Shown: in pieces, positions 1-7,616 of the stretch | Position numbering within the stretch: position 1 is the stretch's first letter | Layout of the letters: each line of letters opens with the position of its first letter | Origin: Alangreenwoodia sp964438605 | GTDB lineage: Bacteria; Bacillota; Clostridia; Peptostreptococcales; Anaerovoracaceae | NCBI GenBank assembly: GCA_964438605.1 | Contig: CAYTKT010000041.1 | Location: 1-20,439, forward strand | Direction of reading: 5' to 3' | Length of the DNA: 20,439 nt | Program-made: the position numbers and the translations under genes | The notes under the pieces: model-generated | Seen by the model: the letters and a program-made list of their open reading frames with translations, nothing else | What the model was told of the DNA's origin: nothing | The model's database searches: none

Positions 1-91
1 GGTTTCTATGGATCTTTCAATGTTCAAGTGTTCAAGTTGATTTTACAATTCGCAGTTTTCCCAAGATTATTTAATAAGGAGAAAAAATCTA

Positions 92-1205
92 ATGGCTAAA
101 AAAGCTTTCGAAAAGGTTGATTCTATCGAATCTTTAGAAGCAAAACTTGCTGAAATGCGTGAAGCCGCAAAAGCATACAGCACTTTCACGCAGGAGCAGG
201 TTGACGCGATCACCCTCGCTGCGGCAAAGGCAGCTGACAAAGCGAGAATCCCTCTCGCAAAAATGGCTAACGCGGAAACGGGCATCGGCGTCGTCGAAGA
301 CAAAGTAATCAAGAACAATTACGCTGCTGAACACATTCACAACGCATACAGATACGTTAAGACCTGTGGCGTAATCGAAGAAAATAAGGCGGCCGGCACA
401 GGTTCCGAAGTTCCGCCATTCACGATTATTTCCGACGCAGAAACGGGCTACAAATGGCCTCTTGCCGATTACGAAATCCTGCCGACCATGGCAATCGTCG
501 ATGCAGACTATATGATGAATATGCCGCCAAGCGTTACGAGAGCTTCCGGTTACGATGTTCTGACCCACGCGGTAGAAGCATACGTATCCGTATTCGCAAA
601 CGATTATACGGATGGCCCTGCACTCATGGCAATCAGAAGCGTATTTAAATATCTCCCAAGAGCTTACAAAAATGGTGCTGCAGACCCTGAGGCCAGAATC
701 AAAATGGCCGACGCTTCCTGCCTTGCAGGTATCGCCTTCGCCAACGCAATGCTCGGTGTCAATCACTCTCTTGCGCATAAACTCGGCGGTTATCATCATC
801 TGCCGCACGGTGCAGCAAATGCCGTACTTTTTACGGAAGTCTGCAAATACAACGCTCAGAGAGTTCCAACGAAAATGGGAACATTCTCCCAGTACAAGTG
901 AAAGATATGTCGAAATCGGTGAATTCTGCGGTATGAAGGGGAAAAACGATCAGGAAACATTTGATAATTTCATCAAGGCTTCCGAAGAATTAAAAGCCGC
1001 CATCGACATTCCAATGAGTATTCACGAGTATGGTATCAAAGAAGAGGACTTCATGGCCACCCTCGATGAAATGGTTGAAAATGCCTTTAACGACCAGTGC
1101 ACAGGCGGAAACCCTGTATATCCGCTCTTTTCTGAAATTAAAGAAATTTACCTCAGAGCTTACTGGGGAAATGAATACGAAAAGAAAGTCAAAGACGCAA
1201 AATAA
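92..1205 (+). pseudogene. adhE: Broken adhE paralog: internal deletion plus frameshift
   Basis: This is the remnant of a bifunctional acetaldehyde/alcohol dehydrogenase. The first ~100 residues match the N-terminus of the aldehyde dehydrogenase half of the intact AdhE at 2322-5093 (shared pattern QEQVD, RIPLAKMA, KTCGV). The reading then jumps in frame, near base 391, to AGTGSE, which is residue 603 of the intact protein. About 500 residues are therefore missing, including the aldehyde-dehydrogenase Cys and the NAD-binding half of the alcohol dehydrogenase domain. The Fe-binding part (DVLTH, NHSLAHKLGG, HLPHG) is kept. At about 897 a TGA interrupts. The frame resumes at once as ERYVEIGEF in the +1 frame; YPQAF of the intact copy is replaced by one base, which fits a 14-nt deletion. 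A good ribosome site (TAAGGAG, 75-81) still precedes ATG 92. The divergence from the intact copy suggests an old paralog rather than a recent duplicate. It is almost certainly inactive. Confidence 0.88.
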
Positions 1206-1266
1206 AAAGAAAAATATAAGAGATAAACAAAATAAATTAAAAAGAAACAAACTGAATTTTTTGACA

Positions 1267-1300
1267 GCGGTCGTACCGGAAATACGTGCGGTACGACCGC
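1267..1300. other. Perfect 12-bp hairpin between convergent genes
   Basis: GCGGTCGTACCG (1267-1278) is perfectly complementary to CGGTACGACCGC (1289-1300) with a 10-nt loop. It lies just after the + strand adhE relic and before the end of the - strand gene at 1384. No T-run follows on either strand, so it is not a textbook terminator. It may form a tandem terminating structure with the next hairpin. Confidence 0.6.
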
Positions 1301-1308
1301 GCAACATT

Positions 1309-1343
1309 AAAAATTGCCGGCAGCGCATTCGCGCTGCCGGCAA
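1309..1343 (-). terminator. Rho-independent terminator
   Basis: TTGCCGGCAGCGC (1314-1326) and GCGCTGCCGGCAA (1331-1343) form a perfect 13-bp GC-rich stem with a 4-nt loop. Read on the minus strand it is followed by TTTTTAATG. This is the natural terminator for the minus-strand adhE cluster, whose last gene ends at 1384. Confidence 0.8.
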
Positions 1344-1383
1344 AGCTTGTCTTGATTATTTTCAGAATTTCGCATCCTATGCC

Positions 1384-2187
1384 TTATTTTTTATTATAAG
1401 GCGCTTCCTTTGCATTTGCCCAAGCGATACCCGCAAGTGCCGTCGCGTTCAGAACGTCGTAACGTGCGTTCGCACAACCTGCTTCGGCATCTGCAAGACG
1501 CTTTTTAACTAAAGCAGCAGCTTCAGATGCAAAACCCTTTACATATTCGGATACTTCGTTATCGCTGAGTACAGCATTCGTGCTCTCTGTGACAGCCTTC
1601 CCCGCAGCCGCGATATCCTCCTTAGAGGAAACTTCAGCAAACTGTGAATCTACGATGGCCAGTTCAGGCAAAAATTCATATCCTGCGAGAACACATGTCT
1701 TTCCCCCATCATCAAGGACAACGAAAGGAGTAAACTCCTCTGCCGCATCGCTCAATGCGATGGCAACAAGCTTTGCCTTAGAACCCATAGACGGCACAGA
1801 ATTTGCCAACGTATTGTACTTCTTCACAGCATCGGCAAGATCAATGTCCGGATTCTCAAAGCAGAACCAGATTGCCTTTGCGATATTCATAACCGGACCA
1901 TCTCCCAGCGCAACGATAACGTCAGGGTTAAATTCAGTTATTTTAGGCAGAGCACTTTTGACTTCCGCGATCGACGGGCTTTTTCCGAATGAGAAAAATT
2001 CTGCGGTTCTTACACCTCTTTCTCTGAGAAAGTCTACAACAGAGGCAGCACCGCCGCCCTTATACAAGGACGAATCTGTTATGATAAATGCTCTCTGAAA
2101 ACCATATATCTCAGTCAGTTCCTTAAGAGCAACGCTCTTGGAGCCAGGCTTGAAATATACTTTTTTCGGCAGTTTAAGCCAGTCCAT
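1384..2187 (-). CDS. Degenerate AdhE-like alcohol dehydrogenase domain, catalytic residues lost
   Basis: This 267-residue open frame is clearly homologous to the first part of the Fe-alcohol-dehydrogenase half of AdhE. LPKKVY, VALKEL, RAFI.TD, TAEFF, PDVI and AIVDS align with residues ~454-640 of the neighbour at 2322-5093. The functional motifs are gone: GGGSAID (NAD binding) reads GDGPVMN at 95-101, TTAGTGSE reads LSDAAEEF, and the metal-binding DVLTHAV reads KAVTESTNAV (197-206). The protein stops after AGIAWANA, before the helices carrying the last two metal-ligand histidines. ATG 2187 was chosen because it aligns with the domain start. AAGGAG lies 12 nt upstream, which is rather far, and a TTG start at 2238 is possible. 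It lies 134 nt after adhE on the same strand and is probably cotranscribed. No internal stop exists in 267 codons, so it may be a retained pseudoenzyme or a recent relic. Confidence 0.7.
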   Translation of the reverse strand: MDWLKLPKKVYFKPGSKSVALKELTEIYGFQRAFIITDSSLYKGGGAASVVDFLRERGVRTAEFFSFGKSPSIAEVKSALPKITEFNPDVIVALGDGPVMNIAKAIWFCFENPDIDLADAVKKYNTLANSVPSMGSKAKLVAIALSDAAEEFTPFVVLDDGGKTCVLAGYEFLPELAIVDSQFAEVSSKEDIAAAGKAVTESTNAVLSDNEVSEYVKGFASEAAALVKKRLADAEAGCANARYDVLNATALAGIAWANAKEAPYNKK

Positions 2188-2321
2188 ATATTTGATTTTC
2201 TCCTTCAAAACAGATTCTCCGCCGCTTTGAGCCTGCAAGAGAATCCAATCTGGCAGGGAAAACCGGAAAATCGGTTTCCCCTCCTTTTAAGCTTACTCGT
2301 CTTTTCGTAGATTTATGCAGA

Positions 2322-5093
2322 TTAATTGAAGCCGCCAACCTTGTCGAGACCGATTGCCTCAGCAAGACCTTCTGGATATGCAGCGTGAGTATTCGTAGGA
2401 TTTTCAACTGGAACAGCAAGAACATCGCCATATTTTTCAATGAACTTCTCGTTGCCATAGAATGCTCTGAGGTAGCACTGCTTTAATTCTTCGATCGTAG
2501 GGTAAACAGGGTTAGCGCCTGTGCATGCATCGTGGAATGCCCATTCAGACATCTGATCTACTGCGTCGAGGAACTTAGCTTCCCATTCTTCAGCAGAAGT
2601 TTCTGGATGCATTGCAACGAGCTGTTCACAGATCGTCGCAGGGATACCGACTCTTGCTTTGAGGTCTTCGGCAGCCTTGATCCAGTTTTCAAATGTTTCT
2701 TCGTCGTTCTTACCCTTTACGCCGATCAATTCGCCCAGTTCAACGTATCTTTCAAATGCCTGAGGATACTTGTACTGAGAGAAAGTACCCATGTGATAAG
2801 GATGTTTCTGAGCATTGAAACGGCAAACATAAGGGAAGAGCAAAGCGTTAGCAGTACCATGAGGAATGTGGAACCATCCGCCGAGCTTGTGGGACAGAGA
2901 GTGGTTAATTCCGAGGAATGCGTTCGCGAAAGCGATACCTGCGATACAGGAAGCGTCCGCCATCTTCTGACGAGCTTCAGGATCAGGATCAGCGCCCTCA
3001 AATGCAGAGTCATATGCTCTAGGGAGATACTTGAAGACCAATTCTGTCGCAGTCTTTGCTAAACCATTTGTATAGTCCGTAGCGAAAGTAGAAACATATG
3101 CTTCAACAGCATGAGTCAGTACGTCGTATCCAGAAGCCTGAGTTGCTCTTGGAGGCAGTGACATCATGTTGTTAGAGTCTACGATTGCCATTTCAGGCAT
3201 CATTTCGTATCCGATGATCGGCCACTTCATGCCAGTGTTTGCATCAGAAATAATCGTGAACGGAGTACATTCAGAACCAGTACCAGCCGTCGTAGGGATG
3301 CAGACGAGCTTCGCTTTCTTACCCATCTGAGGGAAGAAACGGATTCTCTTTCTGATATCGAGGAACAGAGTAGCCATGTCGAGGAATGCATCATCCGGAT
3401 TTTCGTACATGATCCACATAATCTTCGCAGTATCGATAGCGGAACCGCCGCCGACAGCGATGATGACATCCGGCTCAAATTCATGCATCTTAGGAAGGCC
3501 CTTCATAGCATCCTGAATCTGAGGGTCAACTCTGATATCGAAGAACTCAGCAGTTTCGATGCCCATATCTCTCAACTGATTGATGATCGCATCACATGCG
3601 CCGAGTTTATAGAGAACAGCGTCGGTGACGATGAATGCTCTCTTGAAGTCATAAACGTCCTTCATCTCTTTGAGTGCTACCGGAGTGCAGCCCTGCTTAT
3701 GATATACTTTCTTAGGCAGCTGTAACCAGAGCATATTCTCTGTTCTCATAGCAACCGTCTTGATATCGAGCAACTGTTCGTAGTGAGTATTGCCCATGAA
3801 AGAAGAATGACCAACAGCACCAGGCCCGAGTGTGAGGGATGGAGCGATGTCGAAGTTATAGAGGTCACCCAGAGCACCGAATGCAGCCGGAGTATTGATA
3901 ATGATACGGCCTGCAGGAATCTGTTCAGCAAACGCTTCGATAACGTCTTCCTTATTCGGATCGATGTAAAGAACAGCTGTATGTCCTGCACCGCCTTCTC
4001 TTACCAACTTTTCGCAGATATCGAACGCGTTCTGGAGGTTATCAGCCTTGAACATACCCAAAACAGTCGTTAATTTTTCGTTTGCCCATGGATTGTCGTG
4101 GGAAGTATCATCCGTTTCAGCGATGAGAACTTTCGTCTCAGGCGGAACTTCAATTCCTGCCATTTCAGCCAGTTTTACAGCTGTCTGACCAACTGCACCA
4201 GGCTTTACGCCGTGAGTTGCAGGATTGAAGAATACCTCAGCAACCTTTTCTGCTTCAGATTTGTTGAGGAAATAGCATCTTGCTTCTTTAAAGAGCGCTT
4301 TTACTTCTTTATAAATGCTGCTCGGTACTGTAACGTGCTGTTCCGTAGCGCAGATCATACCATTATCAAACGTCTTGGAGTGGATAATGGATTCAACCGC
4401 CATTCTGAGGTCAGCAGATTCATCAATAACAACGTTACAGTTACCAGGCCCTACGCCCAATGCAGGAGTGCCGGAGGAATAAGCAGCGTGAACCATCGCC
4501 TCGCCACCAGTCGCCATAATGAGGTCGACCTTCTTCATGAGCACGTCAGAAATTTCGAGAGAAGGTACAGAAACCCAAGAAATTACATTCTCAGGAAGGC
4601 CAGCTTCGATTGCCGCATTCCGCATAATTCTTGCTGCCTCGATGGAGCAGTTGACTGCATTTGGATGAGGCGAACAGATGATTGCATTTCTCGTCTTCAG
4701 AGCGAGGAGAATCTTGTAAATCGTAGTGGAAGTAGGGTTCGTAGTCGGAGTAACTGCAGCTATTACGCCCTTAGGGGAAGCGACTCTCTTAGTCTTGAAC
4801 GCTTCGTTTACTTCCAAAACGCCGCAAGTCTTTTTATCTCTCATATAGTTCCAAATGTGCTCAGAAGCGTACTGGTTCTTAGTTACCTTATCAACCATAA
4901 CACCATAACCGGTTTCATCGCACGCCATCTTTGCGAGTGGAATACGCATTTTGGATGCAGCCATTGCAGCAGCTTCGCAGATCTTATCTACCTGCTCCTG
5001 AGAGAAATGAGCATATAATCTCTGGTCCTCCTGGATTTTAGGCAATGCAGCCTCAAGAGTTTCAATGGAATTAATTAAAAGTTCTTTGGCCAT
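2322..5093 (-). CDS. adhE: Bifunctional acetaldehyde-CoA/alcohol dehydrogenase AdhE
   Basis: AdhE reduces acetyl-CoA to acetaldehyde and then ethanol, reoxidising two NADH in fermentation. In the known family it assembles into cytosolic filaments (spirosomes). The protein has 923 residues, slightly longer than the ~890 typical of E. coli. Residues 1 to ~450 form the CoA-acylating aldehyde dehydrogenase with the nucleophile Cys248 in NGMICATEQ. From ~454 comes the iron-dependent alcohol dehydrogenase, with GGGSAIDTAK (548-557), TTAGTGSE and the expected metal ligands Asp656 and His660 (DVLTH), His730 (INHS) and His744 (HIPHG). All key residues are present, so it should be active. The start is fixed by TTTAGGAGG seven bases before ATG. 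The long upstream region with a promoter-like element suggests regulated expression. It is the only intact copy of three adhE-related genes here. Confidence 0.97.
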   Translation of the reverse strand: MAKELLINSIETLEAALPKIQEDQRLYAHFSQEQVDKICEAAAMAASKMRIPLAKMACDETGYGVMVDKVTKNQYASEHIWNYMRDKKTCGVLEVNEAFKTKRVASPKGVIAAVTPTTNPTSTTIYKILLALKTRNAIICSPHPNAVNCSIEAARIMRNAAIEAGLPENVISWVSVPSLEISDVLMKKVDLIMATGGEAMVHAAYSSGTPALGVGPGNCNVVIDESADLRMAVESIIHSKTFDNGMICATEQHVTVPSSIYKEVKALFKEARCYFLNKSEAEKVAEVFFNPATHGVKPGAVGQTAVKLAEMAGIEVPPETKVLIAETDDTSHDNPWANEKLTTVLGMFKADNLQNAFDICEKLVREGGAGHTAVLYIDPNKEDVIEAFAEQIPAGRIIINTPAAFGALGDLYNFDIAPSLTLGPGAVGHSSFMGNTHYEQLLDIKTVAMRTENMLWLQLPKKVYHKQGCTPVALKEMKDVYDFKRAFIVTDAVLYKLGACDAIINQLRDMGIETAEFFDIRVDPQIQDAMKGLPKMHEFEPDVIIAVGGGSAIDTAKIMWIMYENPDDAFLDMATLFLDIRKRIRFFPQMGKKAKLVCIPTTAGTGSECTPFTIISDANTGMKWPIIGYEMMPEMAIVDSNNMMSLPPRATQASGYDVLTHAVEAYVSTFATDYTNGLAKTATELVFKYLPRAYDSAFEGADPDPEARQKMADASCIAGIAFANAFLGINHSLSHKLGGWFHIPHGTANALLFPYVCRFNAQKHPYHMGTFSQYKYPQAFERYVELGELIGVKGKNDEETFENWIKAAEDLKARVGIPATICEQLVAMHPETSAEEWEAKFLDAVDQMSEWAFHDACTGANPVYPTIEELKQCYLRAFYGNEKFIEKYGDVLAVPVENPTNTHAAYPEGLAEAIGLDKVGGFN

Positions 5094-5307
5094 ATTTTTT
5101 TCCTCCTAAAAAAATACTGGGATGAAAGAATAACTTGACTATTAATATTATGTAGTGCTTATATTGTTCCAAGGTGCTTGTTGTACCATTACTTGTTGCA
5201 CGATTTATTGTTATACATGCACAAATGCACAAATTAAATCTGGAAAATCTAAGCACTGTTCAACGCTACGACTGGATATGAAACGAGAAAAAACTTACTG
5301 TTTTATA

Positions 5308-5316
5308 CCCCCCCCC
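5308..5316. repeat. Homopolymer C9/G9 tract in the adhE leader
   Basis: Nine consecutive C on the + strand (G on the adhE transcript) lie between the putative promoter and adhE. Tracts of this length are prone to slippage, but here it lies outside coding sequence. Confidence 0.85.
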
Positions 5317-5392
5317 GCGCTGTTTACAGCGATACCGTGCCGGCGAACCACCCTGTTGGGAGAATCATCCACACGTTATCTATGTTACTATC

Positions 5393-5422
5393 AGAATACC
5401 ATTCGTATATGTGCACTGTCAA
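5393..5422 (-). promoter_or_regulatory. Putative adhE promoter
   Basis: On the minus strand a consensus -35 TTGACA (5422-5417) is followed, after 18 bases, by TATTCT (5398-5393). The -35 box is also one arm of a dyad: TGTCAA at 5417-5422 and TTGACA at 5436-5441 on the + strand, separated by 13 bases. A dyad over the -35 box is a plausible operator. Confidence 0.5.
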
Positions 5423-5656
5423 CAAAGATATTTTATTGACAATCTCTCCGCTCCACGAAAGAATATTGAAATTCTAAGAATTGTCCCAATTTTTTACGGG
5501 AAAATATTTTCAAAAATCGTTTTTTTGCGACGATGCACGATAACGCTTGTTACATTCTAAACTATCTATACACGATACACAATTTGAGAAGCTTTTTCCC
5601 GCCTGATTGAGACTGAACGTGTCGGCATACCCTCTGGCGGCTGCCGGACGAAACAG

Positions 5657-7357
5657 CTAAAAAAGCCGGGCAAGAATGTAGTTTGAAATGTCCAGTCCTT
5701 TTAACGTGAAGCGCAGCTTTTCTTCTTTTATTTCAAGAAAACCGTCTTTGAGAAACGGGGCCGCTTTTGCCGCGAATTCGCTTGCGAATGTGACGTCATA
5801 AGGCGCGAAGCGACTGTCAAATTTTTTCAGATCCATGCCTTCGATTTTCCGCAGCTCTGTAAAAAGGGTGTCTGTAATTTCGTCTCTGAGCGAGTTTTCA
5901 TATATATCTAATGGTACATATCCTCCTCGGCAACAATTGATACGTTTTATATATCTATTGATATCGTCTTCATTGAAGAACCGGATGCCGAAACTATCGT
6001 CTCTGCTCTCCGCTTCATCAGCTTTGTAAGATGGCCCGGCGCCAGAGGTGCTGACCAGTTTTTTATATTTTCGCAGATACGAATGGGCAGAAGCGCCGAA
6101 TCCTGCGTAATCAGCCATTGACCAGTATTTAAGGTTATGGCGGCACTCTTTTCCCGACAGCGCGGCATTTGAAATTTCATAATGATGATATCCGGCCTTC
6201 GTCAAGATTTCAAGCGCGTCATGATACATCAGACGGTTCGTTCGATCGCTTACCTGATCGACAATGTCTTCGCAAAACATCCGGTAAAGGGGCGTCCCGT
6301 CTTCGATTTGAAGACTGTAAAACGAAATATGTTCCGGCCTGAGATTTACGGCGCGATGCAGCGTTCGCCGCCATTCCTCCGGTGTGTTTCCGGGAAAACC
6401 GAAAATCAGATCGATATTGATGTTGTCAAATCCGGCCTGACGTGCGCTGCGAATACATGCTTCTGCATCTGCCGCTGTATGGATGCGTCCCAGAAATTTC
6501 AATTCTTTATCACAAAATGACTGAACACCGATACTGAGCCGGTTGATCCCTGCATTTCTATATCTTCGCAGATTTCCGAGGCTGCCTGTGCCGGGATTCA
6601 GTTCCATTGTAATCTCGGCGTCCGGTGCCAGCAGGTCGAAGCGACTGCTGACACCGGTATGATCCGACGATTCAGCGATACAGCCGCCCCCTTGCGTTTC
6701 TCCGACGCTTTGCACCGGCAAGCTGTTTCTTCGACTGGCGCCGGTGCGGATCCATGCCACCAGTTCTTCAATCAACGCGGGATTGACGCTGGAAGGCGTT
6801 CCACCACCGATAAAAAGCGTGTCGGCAAAATATTTTCTCCCGGCGAAGGCATCCGAATCGGCGGAAACATTCTCTGCGCAAGCGGGCTTGTTTTGCGTCT
6901 GCTCACTCGCCTCCTCTGCCCAAGCAAGCGCGTCCTGCGTTTGTCTTGGCAAACTCTCTGCACAGACGCGCTCGTTTTGCGTCTGCCCGACCGCACTTTT
7001 CATGCCGCTTTCAGCGGCAGAACCGACGAGCGTGTTCTCTGCGCACGCAGGTGCGCGCAGAACACGCCCGGTTCCATATGTTTCATTCAAAATATGTAAA
7101 AACGACGCTATTTCCTGCTTCAGCGCACCAAAATATCCCGACTGCAGCGCATGGCTGCAACCGGGAACAGAGTAGAAATCACAATAAATGCATTTTTGAA
7201 CGCAGAACGGTATGTGAACATAAATTCCGGCATATTCACTAACCGCCGCTTCGCACGTCTTATCCTCCCCGTGGACCGGCGTACAGCCGCCGTTTTTCAC
7301 GGTTCTCCCAGGGATCTGTCCCGCTCTGCCCGGTAAACCCCCGCCGTTACGCTTCAT
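5657..7357 (-). CDS. hemW: HemW-type radical SAM heme chaperone with low-complexity inserts
   Basis: HemW is a radical SAM protein, formerly annotated as oxygen-independent coproporphyrinogen oxidase, that binds and delivers heme. Visible motifs are VHIPFC and the CxxxCxxC cluster (Cys52, Cys56, Cys59), FIGGGTPS (182-189), ELNPGT, RLSIGVQSF and the HemW-typical HNLKYW. The protein has 566 residues against about 380 for the family. The excess comes from an Ala/Gln/Cys-rich insert (~97-173) containing three 14-residue repeats of the type QTQN..CAE, a second insert (~206-240), and an N-terminal tail before residue 43. Both inserts keep the frame and sit between conserved blocks, so the enzyme could still fold. 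GAGGGGAAGC before ATG 7357 supports the start. It lies downstream of lepA on the same strand, as is usual in Clostridia. Confidence 0.93.
   Translation of the reverse strand: MKRNGGGLPGRAGQIPGRTVKNGGCTPVHGEDKTCEAAVSEYAGIYVHIPFCVQKCIYCDFYSVPGCSHALQSGYFGALKQEIASFLHILNETYGTGRVLRAPACAENTLVGSAAESGMKSAVGQTQNERVCAESLPRQTQDALAWAEEASEQTQNKPACAENVSADSDAFAGRKYFADTLFIGGGTPSSVNPALIEELVAWIRTGASRRNSLPVQSVGETQGGGCIAESSDHTGVSSRFDLLAPDAEITMELNPGTGSLGNLRRYRNAGINRLSIGVQSFCDKELKFLGRIHTAADAEACIRSARQAGFDNINIDLIFGFPGNTPEEWRRTLHRAVNLRPEHISFYSLQIEDGTPLYRMFCEDIVDQVSDRTNRLMYHDALEILTKAGYHHYEISNAALSGKECRHNLKYWSMADYAGFGASAHSYLRKYKKLVSTSGAGPSYKADEAESRDDSFGIRFFNEDDINRYIKRINCCRGGYVPLDIYENSLRDEITDTLFTELRKIEGMDLKKFDSRFAPYDVTFASEFAAKAAPFLKDGFLEIKEEKLRFTLKGLDISNYILARLF
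6622..6657. repeat. 36-nt palindrome at the edge of the second hemW insert
   Basis: CCGGTG-C-CAGCAG (6622-6634) pairs with CTGCTG-A-CACCGG (6645-6657), giving 12 paired bases with one mismatch and a 10-nt loop. It spans 12 codons where the low-complexity insert rejoins the conserved HemW sequence (LAPDAE). Confidence 0.7.
6872..6997. repeat. Three tandem 42-bp repeats inside hemW
   Basis: Units beginning CTCTGC start at 6872, 6914 and 6956, an exact 42-base period. They share a core ending TGCGT(C/T)TG. A partial unit begins at 7037. Each unit encodes 14 residues (QTQN....CAE type), so copy-number change would keep the frame. This is a minisatellite within the insert, not part of the conserved fold. 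Confidence 0.85.
7031..7066. repeat. 36-nt palindrome in the first hemW insert
   Basis: CGTGTTCT (7031-7038) pairs with AGAACACG (7059-7066). After one C/C mismatch the stem continues with about seven more pairs, one of them G-T. It lies wholly inside the first HemW insert and is 12 codons long. Confidence 0.65.
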
Positions 7358-7376
7358 TTTGCTTCCCCTCAGTTTC

Positions 7377-7496
7377 CTTTATTTTCCTGCACTATGCCTT
7401 AAAACGGTCGCAAATGCTTCCTGCGACATTTCCACGGTGACGAACCGGTGCATTTCCTTCTTGTCTTCTGCTACTTTTCCAGTTTTCCAACAGCTT
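7377..7496 (-). pseudogene. Duplicated, decayed 3' end of lepA
   Basis: Bases 7377-7496 are a degenerate direct repeat, offset by exactly 120 bases, of the true lepA 3' end at 7497-7616. CTTTATTTTCC opens both copies. On the minus strand one frame reads TVEMSQEAFATVL, then a short tail and a stop, paralleling TVEVPQEAFTAVL of LepA. An indel upstream breaks the frame relative to KKLLE. The fragment fills the gap between the lepA stop and hemW and cannot encode a functional product. Confidence 0.85.
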
Positions 7497-7616
7497 CTTT
7501 TATTTTCCCTCATCATATTTCAAAACAGCTGTAAACGCTTCCTGCGGCACTTCCACGGTGCCAAACCGGCGCATACGCTTCTTGCCTTCTTTCTGCTTTT
7601 CCAGCAGCTTCTTTTT
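7377..7616. repeat. Tandem direct repeat, period 120 bp
   Basis: Two adjacent copies meet at 7496/7497. They correspond to the last ~40 codons of lepA. The copy nearer hemW is decayed with substitutions and small indels, while the copy in lepA is under coding constraint. By eye the identity is roughly three quarters. No mobile-element ends are visible, so simple tandem duplication by slippage or unequal recombination is the likeliest origin. Confidence 0.85.

Larger units (their letters stand above)
5094..5656 (-). promoter_or_regulatory. adhE upstream region with long leader
   Basis: This 563-base stretch between the hemW stop and the adhE start has no credible gene. It contains a sigma-A-like promoter (5393-5422), giving a leader of roughly 300 nt before adhE, and a G9 tract (5308-5316, read as G on the transcript) followed by a small CAGCG hairpin. 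It also holds repeated CTTGTTG motifs near 5177-5200 and an imperfect TTGTTA-(7)-ACAA dyad at 5208-5224. That dyad loosely resembles a redox-repressor Rex site, but it is too imperfect to call. Redox control of adhE is known in related bacteria and is only inferred here. Confidence 0.45.

Noticed and set aside
890..910. Programmed +1 frameshift at AAG-TGA restoring the adhE paralog
   Set aside because: The aligned intact gene has five more residues (YPQAF) here, so a 14-nt deletion explains the shift better. The ~500-residue internal loss already destroys the enzyme.
4098..5018. 306-codon open frame on + opposite adhE
   Set aside because: It is a shadow of the highly constrained adhE coding strand, without a ribosome site and with unlikely composition (Arg/Cys/Ser-rich).
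5208..5224. Rex repressor site upstream of adhE
   Set aside because: Only an imperfect TTGTTA...ACAA dyad with the wrong spacing; it does not meet the usual palindromic consensus.
6872..6997. CRISPR-like array
   Set aside because: The 42-bp units are contiguous without spacers and encode part of HemW, so this is a coding minisatellite.
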